From positions 62,001 through 126,000 of the forward strand of contig JALONP010000003.1 in NCBI GenBank assembly GCA_025454875.1: DNA of 64,000 bases, written 5' to 3'. The DNA is from Bacteroidia bacterium. GTDB taxonomy: Bacteria > Bacteroidota > Bacteroidia > UKL13-3. Both the position numbers and the translations under genes were made by a program. The notes beneath the pieces were generated by a model. The model was not told the DNA's origin. It searched no databases and saw only the letters and a program-made list of their open reading frames with translations. Of this stretch, positions 18,818-26,727 are shown one piece after another. Within the stretch, counting starts at the first letter, position 1; the number at the start of each line of letters is the position of its first letter.

Positions 18818-20275
18818 CTAGTGCTTCAACAATATTGCCTTTGCCGCTGCAAATCTCCCATTGGTTAATTTCAGCATATACATACCATCAGGTAAATTTG
18901 ATACATCAAGTTTTGCAGAATTGGAACTAGCTACTTTTTCACCTGCTGTATTGTAAATTGTTGCCTCAAAACCACCGGTTAAGCCACTGATGATAACATA
19001 ATCAGATGCTGGGTTTGGATAAATGCTAAATAATAGCCTTGTTTTATCGCCTTCTTCGTTTATAGAGGAAAAAAGAGAATTACACGATTGAACATCCATG
19101 CTCGGGTTTCGATAATTAATCCAGTTTTCATTAAAATAACAACGCAAGCTGCCTTCATCTCCAACTGTATCTGTTTGAATGGGTAAACCCAAAAATGAGA
19201 CAGTACTCCCCATTCCCTCATAAATTCTGCCTGGCATTGTCCATTTGCTGCCTGCAACTGGCTTAGGTATTTGTATTATTTGATTAAATGATTCATATAC
19301 CGAATCAATTATGTATGACCAGTTTGCCACAGCTTCACTGCTTCCATTGTTGTTTATCCAAAGTGGATGATCAATAGCCGCTGTTGAAAAAATGGTATCT
19401 CCTTTCTTAGCTTTTAAATCATACAACAAATGCCAACCACTTTTCCAAGCAAATACTTTTTGAGTGGTCTTATCTTCTTTCACTTGAACATCAGCCTCCG
19501 GTATTCGTGTCCCATTTTTACTCTCATATCGCAACCAATAAATGGTAGAATCATTAGTATCCTTTTGATAAACAAGCCGATAAAACGGGGCTTCAACACT
19601 TGTATGAGGCTTGTGCATTGAATAATAATATTGAGATGTAAGGTTAAAAAAGTGAGGTTGCAATAAATCGCAATCTTGGTTAGGGTTCATTTTTATCTGA
19701 ATGCCATTGGCGTTATAACACCTTAATGGAACTACACTTTCTGGAGTAGACGGATAATAAGCTGCGGTTTGATTAAAGGCTGAAACAATATCATATTTGA
19801 ATACACGCTCACTAATCATATTGCTAGTTTCAGTAGTAAAATAAAATTGCCTTAAACCGAACTCATCTAACAATATAGAGTCGATGTAAACCTTTGTTGT
19901 AAACAGCTTTTGAAGGTTGTTTTCAAAATAGTTGACTACAACACTATCGCCCTGCTGGGCATTAAAATCAAAAAATGGAATCTCGATATTATTGTCCAAG
20001 GTGCTTACAAATCCTGAACTATCTAAAAAATAGAACTTTTTAATTGGTGTAGCAGCTTTTACTTTATGCAATTGGTATTGAGCTACAACAAGCGAATTCT
20101 TGCCATTTATGAGGGTATCTTTCTCAGCTACAAGCTTGAAAACTGACGCTTGATATGGATTTCCAGTTGGCCCAGATTGTTCATAATACCATACATCCCC
20201 GACTAGAGGCATATGTTGTGCAAAAGAGAAAACAACGTTTAACAAAAAACAAATTGAGGCTACAATTTTTTCCAT
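18818..20275 (-). CDS. Exported protein with T9SS type A sorting domain
   Basis: 485 residues. Signal peptide at 1-19 (IVASICFLLNVVFSFAQ). The body has no recognised domain; it looks like two similar halves built of Tyr/Asp-rich strands, each beginning with a Tyr-Arg/Tyr-Glu phrase. The C-terminus carries FSIYPNPASDYVIISG and LPDGMYMLKLTNGRFA, a clear type A sorting domain (about residues 410-485). It is probably attached to or released from the cell surface by T9SS. It is a lone gene bracketed by 24-bp direct repeats, and an 8-bp inverted repeat lies 15 bp before its start. Confidence 0.82.
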   Translation of the reverse strand: MEKIVASICFLLNVVFSFAQHMPLVGDVWYYEQSGPTGNPYQASVFKLVAEKDTLINGKNSLVVAQYQLHKVKAATPIKKFYFLDSSGFVSTLDNNIEIPFFDFNAQQGDSVVVNYFENNLQKLFTTKVYIDSILLDEFGLRQFYFTTETSNMISERVFKYDIVSAFNQTAAYYPSTPESVVPLRCYNANGIQIKMNPNQDCDLLQPHFFNLTSQYYYSMHKPHTSVEAPFYRLVYQKDTNDSTIYWLRYESKNGTRIPEADVQVKEDKTTQKVFAWKSGWHLLYDLKAKKGDTIFSTAAIDHPLWINNNGSSEAVANWSYIIDSVYESFNQIIQIPKPVAGSKWTMPGRIYEGMGSTVSFLGLPIQTDTVGDEGSLRCYFNENWINYRNPSMDVQSCNSLFSSINEEGDKTRLLFSIYPNPASDYVIISGLTGGFEATIYNTAGEKVASSNSAKLDVSNLPDGMYMLKLTNGRFAAAKAILLKH

Positions 20276-20289
20276 AATTCAGGTTTAGG

Positions 20290-20317
20290 TTATCTAAATT
20301 AATCTGAAGTTAGATAA
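20290..20317. repeat. Inverted repeat just upstream of the T9SS cargo gene
   Basis: TTATCTAA and TTAGATAA are perfect 8-bp inverted copies 12 bp apart, 15 bp before the start codon at 20275. It could be an operator or a 5' hairpin. Confidence 0.35.
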
Positions 20318-20463
20318 TGCTTGCTAACTGTTTAGTTAAATATTAGTTAAAATTATTCTCCATTTGGTCTATTCCAACTCCGAATTGTTGGTAAACAATT
20401 GCCATTTCTAGAAGCATTTGGGTTTGGTATTTTGTGGTAAACGAAGTTTGATTAATCCAGAAC

Positions 20464-20487
20464 TTATTCACAAGCACTTATTCTAAT
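20464..20487. repeat. 24-bp direct repeat, copy 2
   Basis: This copy matches 18717-18740 at 23 of 24 positions in the same orientation. No -7 box follows it on the minus strand, unlike copy 1. Confidence 0.7.
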
Positions 20488-20548
20488 TAGTTTACTAGGC
20501 CATGTAAAATACGACAAGCAACGTATGGTTTCAATTCTTTAATCCATT

Positions 20549-20556
20549 TAGGTTTG
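20549..20556 (+). promoter_or_regulatory. Putative -7 box four bases before a start codon
   Basis: TAGGTTTG fits TAnnTTTG exactly, followed by AAAC and the ATG at 20561. This spacing would put transcription start at or near the ATG. Confidence 0.4.
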
Positions 20557-20560
20557 AAAC

Positions 20561-20896
20561 ATGAACTCCCGTTTACCTATGCATCAAAAACTGGAAATAA
20601 TGGTGTCTGCCTGTGCCGATAAGCATTTTATCCATTGGCAACAAGCTGAATCGCTCATACAAGTTGAGTTTAGTAGCCTCTTGTTAATGATTCAATGGTT
20701 AAACGACATGAAAAGACAATCAGAAATGACTACCGAGCAAGCCAGAATCCATATCGACATTCAAAAAAACACCATGCGAAACCGGTTAATGGCATTGCCA
20801 AATATTCCGTTGGTAGAAATTGAACAAATGATGAACACTGGAATTGATAGCATTCGTAAAGAATTATACCAAGAAATGGATTGGCTTATTATATAG
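20561..20896 (+). CDS. Small conserved-looking hypothetical protein
   Basis: 111 residues, predicted mostly helical and without a signal peptide or membrane segment. The sequence has heptad-like spacing of hydrophobics (LIQVEFSSLLLMIQWLNDM) and a polar C-terminal half ending EMDWLII. No family with a known function is recognised. The start at 20561 is chosen because a consensus -7 box lies just before it; an internal ATG at 20579 is the alternative. It is convergent with the alpha/beta hydrolase gene, with 9 bp between the stops. Confidence 0.6.
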   Translation: MNSRLPMHQKLEIMVSACADKHFIHWQQAESLIQVEFSSLLLMIQWLNDMKRQSEMTTEQARIHIDIQKNTMRNRLMALPNIPLVEIEQMMNTGIDSIRKELYQEMDWLII

Positions 20897-20905
20897 CTAG
20901 GCTAT

Positions 20906-21790
20906 TTAGGCTATAACCTTTGCATCATTAACAAATGAAGCCAAAATACCATTCACCTCAATTGGCTTTTCAATCTGCACAAAATGACCAGCATTGTTAA
21001 TGATGGTAAATGTAGCGTTGGGAATTAAAGCTGCCGCTTTTTGAGCTATCGATGTTGGTGTTTCGCCAAAATGAACCAAGCTGTTTGGAATTAAAGCGTC
21101 TTGCTTACCAAAAATAATATGTGTAGGCACTTGAATTTCGGGTAAAAATTGTTGCACTTGCTCGTTTAACATTCCGTTAATGCTTTTAATGCTCATTTCG
21201 CGCCATTGTTTAGTTGGGTGCAGTTTCATGAACTCATGTAATTGCTCTATAATTTTCGCACTATCATTATGTGAGCTAAAAAAACTTTGCTCAATGGCTT
21301 GTTTCAAATGAAATTCATCCGATGCAAATAAGGTTCCCATTTTTAATGCGCCTTGCATCATCATTACTTCATGTGTCGCAAAGTATTCCAATCCAGCCGA
21401 GCCAATTAAGATGAGCTTTTGAATGAGGAGAGGATAACGCAATGCCAATACCATCGACACTTGTCCACCCATCGAATGACCAACCAATACCACATTTTTT
21501 AAATCCAATGTTTCAATAAAACGAGCGACGCTCTCGGCATAAAAAAACATCGTATATGGATAATCACCTCGTGACGAATAACCATTACCTGGTAAATCAA
21601 TTGCAATACAGCGGTTGTTATTTTTTAATTCACTGATTTGATATTGCCACACAGGAGCATAATTCGCCAAACCATGAATGAATAAAAAGGTAGTAGCGCC
21701 TTCCCCTTCATCCATGTATGCAATACTAATTTCGGGATGAACTTGGATTTGGTGAAGTGGGAATGGATATTGGATTGTAGCTCTAGTCAT
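20906..21790 (-). CDS. Alpha/beta hydrolase
   Basis: 294 residues. It has the oxyanion-hole region TFLFIHGLANYAPVW, the nucleophile elbow VGHSMGGQVSM (Ser near residue 103), an acid in FGKQDALIP and a His in NNAGHFVQIEKP. These are the features of a soluble esterase/lipase-like hydrolase; the substrate is not shown. It lies 62 bp after phaC on the same strand, behind a hairpin, so a role in PHA or thioester turnover is possible but only inferred from position. Confidence 0.85.
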   Translation of the reverse strand: MTRATIQYPFPLHQIQVHPEISIAYMDEGEGATTFLFIHGLANYAPVWQYQISELKNNNRCIAIDLPGNGYSSRGDYPYTMFFYAESVARFIETLDLKNVVLVGHSMGGQVSMVLALRYPLLIQKLILIGSAGLEYFATHEVMMMQGALKMGTLFASDEFHLKQAIEQSFFSSHNDSAKIIEQLHEFMKLHPTKQWREMSIKSINGMLNEQVQQFLPEIQVPTHIIFGKQDALIPNSLVHFGETPTSIAQKAAALIPNATFTIINNAGHFVQIEKPIEVNGILASFVNDAKVIA

Positions 21791-21797
21791 AAATAAT

Positions 21798-21827
21798 ACA
21801 GACGCTCATCTTGCGATGAACGTCTGT
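21798..21827 (-). terminator. Hairpin between phaC and the hydrolase gene
   Basis: A 13-bp stem with one mismatch (ACAGACG...CGTCTGT) and a 4-nt loop. The minus-strand tail is TATTATTTATG, so it may act as a leaky terminator or an mRNA-processing hairpin. Confidence 0.5.
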
Positions 21828-21852
21828 ACAAGTATATTGTTATAAAATTAAA

Positions 21853-22911
21853 TTATGATTTACTAGCAACCCAGCTAGCTACTTTAGGCGCCAATTCCTT
21901 TTGTGATTTAGCCCCAACAAACACTCCTATATGTCCTCCAGGAAATGCATATTCCTCCTTATCCTTGGTTCCTACTGCTTTCATAATAGGTGTGGTTGAA
22001 GAGTTCGGAATAATATTATCTTCTGTAGCAAAAATGTTTAAGAATGGAACCGTCATGTTTTTCAAATCAACCTTACGGCCTCCCAATTCAAACTCGCCTT
22101 TAATAAGTTTATTTCCTTGCCACAAATCTTTGATGTATTTGCGGAACATCTCCCCTGCTTGGTCTGGCATATCAGCCTTCCATTTTTCCATCCGTAAAAA
22201 GTTCTCGAGCTTGGCTTGATCTTGCATAATATCTATTGCCGAAACGTATTTAGCAAAAGGTGCGCTTGGTTTTAACATACCAAATCCACTATCAATCATT
22301 GTAGCAGGCACCAATCCACCGCAACTATCAATCATGCTATCAATATCCAAATCCTTGGTCCAACGGTAAAGCATGCACTCATTGCCACTAAAGTCAAACG
22401 GGGCAACATACACTGTAAGTGACTGCAATTTTTCTGGAAATAATGAAGCATAAATGGTGCTAAATGTACCTCCTTGGCAAATACCCATTTTATGGATTTT
22501 TTTGTTACCAGTTGATTTGCGCACAAAATCAATTGCATCGTTCATAAAACCAAGGATATAGTCTTCCATGGTTAAATAACGATGTTGTTTCTTTGGGTAT
22601 CCCCAATCCATAATATAAATATCCAATCCTTCATCCAATAATTTCTTCATTAAGCTACGATCAGGTTGCAAATCCAATACATCATGACGGTTCATGATGG
22701 CGAACGAAACCAATACCGGAATTTTTACCTTAGCTGGAGTTTCACGCTTGTAATGGTACAATTTTACAAGGTCATTTTGCCAAACCAACTCTTTGGGAGT
22801 AGTGGCAACTTCTACTTCATCTATACGTTGCAACAGTTCGTAACCTTTTACCAATTTTTCACTGGTTTTGGTCATTTCTTCCATAAGCCCTGCGGCATTT
22901 ATATTCATCAT
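21853..22911 (-). CDS. phaC: Class III polyhydroxyalkanoate synthase, catalytic subunit PhaC
   Basis: 352 residues, the short length of class III PhaC (class I enzymes are ~550-600). The lipase-like box GICQGG places the nucleophile Cys at about residue 135. The Asp is in FATEDNIIPNS and the His in FPGGHIGVF. It polymerises (R)-3-hydroxyacyl-CoA on the granule surface and needs PhaE. The phaE gene lies upstream on the same strand with a 121-bp gap holding a terminator-like hairpin. Three features agree: length, Cys box and partner gene. Confidence 0.93.
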   Translation of the reverse strand: MMNINAAGLMEEMTKTSEKLVKGYELLQRIDEVEVATTPKELVWQNDLVKLYHYKRETPAKVKIPVLVSFAIMNRHDVLDLQPDRSLMKKLLDEGLDIYIMDWGYPKKQHRYLTMEDYILGFMNDAIDFVRKSTGNKKIHKMGICQGGTFSTIYASLFPEKLQSLTVYVAPFDFSGNECMLYRWTKDLDIDSMIDSCGGLVPATMIDSGFGMLKPSAPFAKYVSAIDIMQDQAKLENFLRMEKWKADMPDQAGEMFRKYIKDLWQGNKLIKGEFELGGRKVDLKNMTVPFLNIFATEDNIIPNSSTTPIMKAVGTKDKEEYAFPGGHIGVFVGAKSQKELAPKVASWVASKS

Positions 22912-22964
22912 ATGGTTGTTTATTAATGTTTAGATATTATTCGAATTAAATGCTTTATATCAAA

Positions 22965-23014
22965 TAAAAAAGCCACAAACTTCAAAGATGTTTAATCAGT
23001 GAAATCTGTGGCTT
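22965..23014 (-). terminator. Terminator-like hairpin between phaE and phaC
   Basis: On the minus strand, AAGCCACA pairs with TGTGGCTT across 29 nt and is followed by TTTTATTTG. The long loop suggests a partial terminator or attenuator. Confidence 0.55.
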
Positions 23015-23032
23015 GATGTACTACATTATCAA

Positions 23033-24328
23033 TTAAGCGGTAGCTTTAGTTGTTTTTTTTGCTGTTGGTTTTGCTGTTTCTTCAGTTGCAATCTCTGCAT
23101 CTAATTGTTTTTCCAACAAGGTAATGCGTTTTTTCATTTCGTAAATGGTTTTGTAAGTTTCATCCATTTCGCTGCGTGTAATCACCGGAATGTTTGCCAT
23201 AGCTTTTTCCATTTGTTCGTTGATATGCATTTTCAATTTGTTGCCAAATGTGTTTAATTCAGCTTGCATTTTTGAATATTCATCAGTAGAAAACAAAGCA
23301 ACAAAGTGCTTGTCGCTAATATTTAACCAATGGGTATACAAATTTGCAAAATCTTTCATTTCAGCACCATTGCGCAAATGAGCATATACCGTTTCTGCCA
23401 ACTCATCCATTGCTTTTGAACCTGTTTGGTACATGAGGTATTGCATTTCAGCGCTTTTCATTTGGTAGTTCGCAAATTCATTGGCCAAATCTTTCATGGC
23501 ATTGAGTTGCTGTGTTTGGTTGGTGTTACCAGCCAATTTCATCATTGGAGCGAACGCATGGTTCATTTGGTTGTATGCATTGTGATACATTTCCATTGCT
23601 TGTCCAAATAATTGATGTCCATTAGGCATCATGTTCATTGCATTTGATTTCCAGCCATCAAACATATTCTTATTTGCATCCATTGCACTGTACATGTTTT
23701 GTTGCATTTGTTGCATTCCAGGGAAAGCCATTGCTTGTTTGGTAAAATCGCCTTGCATATTGAACATTTTGTCCATCATATCTTTGAATAATGGTGCATT
23801 GAACAGTTGTTTGAATGTATCCAAGTTAAACGATTTATCATTCATCGACTTAAACATTGGCATCCACAACTGAAACAAGTTCATGTACATTTCAGCGTTG
23901 TTAAACATTCCACTCATCATGGTTTTAGCATCTGCATTGCTGTAATTTTTTGCCATTTCAGAGAATGTGTTGTTTAGGCTGTTCATCCAATTTTGGTACA
24001 AGTGCATGGTATTATCCATACCTGACTTCATCGAATCCATGTTCATCATGTTGTTCATGTTGTTAAACATCGGCATGTTGCTCATCCAAGCTTTGTTCAT
24101 ATCGACTTGGTTATTCATCCAGGTATTGTAGAACTCCATCGGATTGCTCATTTTTTGCTCAGCTGTGTTGTTAAAAAAAGCCATTTGAGAATCGTACCAT
24201 TTTTTAAAGAAATCAGAATTCATGTTTTCTGTGAACATGCTACGCATTTTTTCGGTTGCTGTTGACATGTTCTCCATTGCTTGCTTTTGAGCATTGGTAA
24301 AAGTTTCGAAAAGATTTTTAGTTTCCAT
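23033..24328 (-). CDS. phaE: Class III PHA synthase accessory subunit PhaE-like, methionine-rich
   Basis: 431 residues from the ATG at 24328 (METKNLFETFTNAQKQAMEN); a longer in-frame start is rejected because it adds a Cys-rich, non-conserved stretch. It is nearly all helical, with many Met, Asn, Phe and Trp: about 60 Met by hand count. A terminal coiled coil (YEMKKRITLLEKQLD) is followed by an Ala/Lys/Thr/Pro tail (AKPTAKKTTKATA). The FNAPLFKDMMDKMFNMQ region and the C-terminal coiled coil fit PhaE/PhaR-like subunits. Identity rests mainly on position before phaC and overall architecture; a phasin is the alternative. Confidence 0.78.
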   Translation of the reverse strand: METKNLFETFTNAQKQAMENMSTATEKMRSMFTENMNSDFFKKWYDSQMAFFNNTAEQKMSNPMEFYNTWMNNQVDMNKAWMSNMPMFNNMNNMMNMDSMKSGMDNTMHLYQNWMNSLNNTFSEMAKNYSNADAKTMMSGMFNNAEMYMNLFQLWMPMFKSMNDKSFNLDTFKQLFNAPLFKDMMDKMFNMQGDFTKQAMAFPGMQQMQQNMYSAMDANKNMFDGWKSNAMNMMPNGHQLFGQAMEMYHNAYNQMNHAFAPMMKLAGNTNQTQQLNAMKDLANEFANYQMKSAEMQYLMYQTGSKAMDELAETVYAHLRNGAEMKDFANLYTHWLNISDKHFVALFSTDEYSKMQAELNTFGNKLKMHINEQMEKAMANIPVITRSEMDETYKTIYEMKKRITLLEKQLDAEIATEETAKPTAKKTTKATA

Positions 24329-24593
24329 ATTGTTGTAAATTATTGTTTTGCTGTTTGAATTACAGGTACAAAGGTGCAACAGATCATGTATACTTTAATC
24401 AATGGAACATCATTTCGGTGTTGCTAAATCCTTAAGAATCAGCAAGAGGCTTGTGTACCTAAGGAATTAATTGATTATGATTTTTATCAAAGCTGAACTA
24501 ATATTCATTTATTATCAAAAAAATGTACTAAGCAATGACAAATAGAGGCTTTTATAGCGAATTATCATTCGCTATAATTAACTTAATAGCTAC

Positions 24594-24622
24594 TTGCAAA
24601 AGAGAAACAATCACCTATTTTG
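24594..24622 (+). promoter_or_regulatory. Putative phaJ promoter
   Basis: TTG, 19 nt, then TATTTTG (one base short of TAnnTTTG) lies 20 nt before the ATG at 24643. This argues against the longer upstream reading frame that begins at 24535. Confidence 0.45.
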
Positions 24623-24642
24623 CATTTAAATTAATAAAATCT

Positions 24643-25056
24643 ATGGGACCAAAAGTAGGAGATGTATTTACACACGATATAACATACACTCAAGAACAAG
24701 TTAACCAATACGCAACTGTAAGCGGTGATACCAATCCATTGCATGTTGATGCAGAAACAGGCAAAGCAAGCATGTTTGGCAAATGTATTATTCATGGCCA
24801 TTTTAGTGCAAGTGTTTTCACTAAGATATTTGGTGTATTGTATTTTGCTGATGGGCATATTTACATGAAACAAAACAATAACTTCTTAAAACCAATGTTT
24901 GTTGATACGCTCTACAGAGCCGTAGTTACCGTCAAAGAAATTTTCCCCGAAAAAAACCGCGTACTGTACGAAACGAAAGTGATTGATGTAGCTACTGGTG
25001 CAGAGACCATAACTGGTGAAGCACTGCTCATGAATAAGAAGCAGTATGTGTGGTAA
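24643..25056 (+). CDS. phaJ: MaoC-like (R)-specific enoyl-CoA hydratase, PhaJ type
   Basis: 137 residues from the ATG at 24643, the usual length of single hot-dog PhaJ proteins. The hydratase-2 signature YATVSGDTNPLHVD carries the catalytic Asp and His (about residues 28-41). It converts trans-2-enoyl-CoA from beta-oxidation to (R)-3-hydroxyacyl-CoA, the substrate of PHA synthase. It is divergent from phaE; the 314-bp region between the two starts holds both promoters and otherwise nothing I recognise. The context strongly supports a PHA role. Confidence 0.88.
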   Translation: MGPKVGDVFTHDITYTQEQVNQYATVSGDTNPLHVDAETGKASMFGKCIIHGHFSASVFTKIFGVLYFADGHIYMKQNNNFLKPMFVDTLYRAVVTVKEIFPEKNRVLYETKVIDVATGAETITGEALLMNKKQYVW

Positions 25057-25081
25057 GGATATTTACTTCACGCAAAAAAAG

Positions 25082-25114
25082 AAAGCCGATGAAATGAGTT
25101 CATCGGCTTTTTTT
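25082..25114. terminator. Bidirectional terminator between phaJ and degP
   Basis: A perfect 12-bp stem AAAGCCGATGAA/TTCATCGGCTTT with a 5-nt loop, T-rich on the plus strand and A-rich upstream, serves the two convergent genes. Confidence 0.9.
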
Positions 25115-25129
25115 AGTGCATTTTAAACC

Positions 25130-26578
25130 TTATTTATCAATTCCGAATCCATAATAACCCTTGCTGCCATCTGGATTAATACCTTCTAAAAGCACTCCAC
25201 CCTTGGCATCTGTTAATGCACGTTTTACATCACTTGGAGTGTATACAGGTTTCTTATCAATGGAAACGATGATGAATCCATTAGGCACACCGTGTTTTCG
25301 AAGAATGCTCTTCTCATCTGCTTTTTTGAGTTTTACCCCATTCGAAATTTTCAATTGCAAGCGTTCTTCTCTGCTAACCGTTTCAAACTCGCTATTCAAC
25401 ACACGGTCATTTTCTATTTTCTCTGAACGCACAATTCCTGTTTTACCTTCCTTGTTTTTAAGTGTTACATTAAATTCCTTTTCTTTTCCATCCCTCAAAA
25501 CAGTTACTTTAAGCACATCGCCTGGGTTTCTTTTCCCTACTTGTTCTTGCAATTCAGAGCTAGAATTTACTGATACCTCTCCAATTTTCACTATCACATC
25601 CTTATCCTTTATGCCAGCATCTTCAGCGGCACTGTTTGGATTTACTTTAGCCACAAACACTCCTTTTACCTCTCTTAATCCTTCCTTATCGGCAAGTTGT
25701 GCATTGATATCTTGTATGCTTACGCCCAAAAACCCGCGTTGCACTTCTCCATATTTCAATAAATCGTCAATTACTTTCTTCATTAAATTACTTGGAACAG
25801 CAAATGCATAACCAGCATACTGTCCGGTTTGAGAAGCAATCGCAGTGTTAATGCCTACCAGTTTGCCATCAGAAGCAACCAATGCTCCACCGCTGTTGCC
25901 TGGATTTACAGCCGCATCCGTTTGAATAAACGACTCAATTGAATATTGGCTTTCGGGCCTGTTTGGGTCGCGCAACAAATTTAAATTGCGACCCTTAGCA
26001 CTTACGATACCCGCTGTTACGGTTGAGGTGAGGTTAAATGGATTTCCAACTGCTAAAACCCATTGACCAACTTTTACCTCATCCGAATTACCAATCATTG
26101 CAAAGGGCAAGTTCTTTTCGTCAATACGGAGCAAGGCTAAATCAGTATTGGGATCTTTTCCCAACAACTCAGCATCAAATTCTCTTTTATCATTTAACAC
26201 TACTTTAATTTTAGTAGCCCCATCAATAACGTGGTTATTGGTTACAATGTACCCATCATTTGAAATAATTACACCAGAACCAGAACCACTTCGTGGCATA
26301 TTGGGCATTGGAAATCCAAAAAAACCGAATGGATCAGCGCCTTGCTGTTGTTGGCTTGCCTCAATGGTTGTAATAATATGAACCACCGTGGGAGTTACCA
26401 CATCGGCCACCTCCACAAAGTCGGGCTTGGTAGCACCTTCGGTTAAACTCGCATACCGAGCAGCATGCTGTTCTGCATATAGAACTGAAGGGTTTTGTTT
26501 GTTAAAAAAATTGCTAATGCCTATTGCGATTAAACCACCTGCAATGGCTACTCCTAATAATCCTAAATACTTCTTCAT
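25130..26578 (-). CDS. degP: DegP/HtrA family periplasmic serine protease
   Basis: 482 residues. An N-terminal signal/anchor (LGLLGVAIAGGLIAIGIS) is followed by a chymotrypsin-like domain with His in VTNNHVIDG, Asp in NTDLALLRI and Ser in NPGNSGGALV, then two PDZ domains (about 285-375, QRGFLGVSIQDI; and 395-480). It refolds or degrades damaged envelope proteins. It is monocistronic, convergent with phaJ and closed by a shared terminator. A TATATTTG box lies 46 nt before the start. Confidence 0.95.
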   Translation of the reverse strand: MKKYLGLLGVAIAGGLIAIGISNFFNKQNPSVLYAEQHAARYASLTEGATKPDFVEVADVVTPTVVHIITTIEASQQQQGADPFGFFGFPMPNMPRSGSGSGVIISNDGYIVTNNHVIDGATKIKVVLNDKREFDAELLGKDPNTDLALLRIDEKNLPFAMIGNSDEVKVGQWVLAVGNPFNLTSTVTAGIVSAKGRNLNLLRDPNRPESQYSIESFIQTDAAVNPGNSGGALVASDGKLVGINTAIASQTGQYAGYAFAVPSNLMKKVIDDLLKYGEVQRGFLGVSIQDINAQLADKEGLREVKGVFVAKVNPNSAAEDAGIKDKDVIVKIGEVSVNSSSELQEQVGKRNPGDVLKVTVLRDGKEKEFNVTLKNKEGKTGIVRSEKIENDRVLNSEFETVSREERLQLKISNGVKLKKADEKSILRKHGVPNGFIIVSIDKKPVYTPSDVKRALTDAKGGVLLEGINPDGSKGYYGFGIDK

Positions 26579-26624
26579 AAATTTGTGTTTATTTTGAATG
26601 CCGCTCGTATTTCAAATTTTATTC

Positions 26625-26632
26625 CAAATATA
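26625..26632 (-). promoter_or_regulatory. Putative -7 box for degP
   Basis: TATATTTG on the minus strand, an exact TAnnTTTG match, 46 nt before the start codon. No -33 TTG at the normal spacing. Confidence 0.4.
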
Positions 26633-26727
26633 AGCTGTCATTCTTCAACTTGATTAATTACTTTGCACAAACGAACCATTAACCAAAATATTTTACCTTT
26701 CATCAAACAAACGAGGGTGCATAATGT

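Noticed and set aside
24329-24379. N-terminal extension of PhaE with MHLCTCNSN
   Set aside because: Cys-rich, short, non-ATG-like context; METKNLFETF is the expected start of a phasin-like protein.
25161-25811. 216-codon frame antisense to degP
   Set aside because: Ser/Phe/Pro-rich translation with no domain, fully inside a well-supported gene; a shadow of the codon usage on the other strand.
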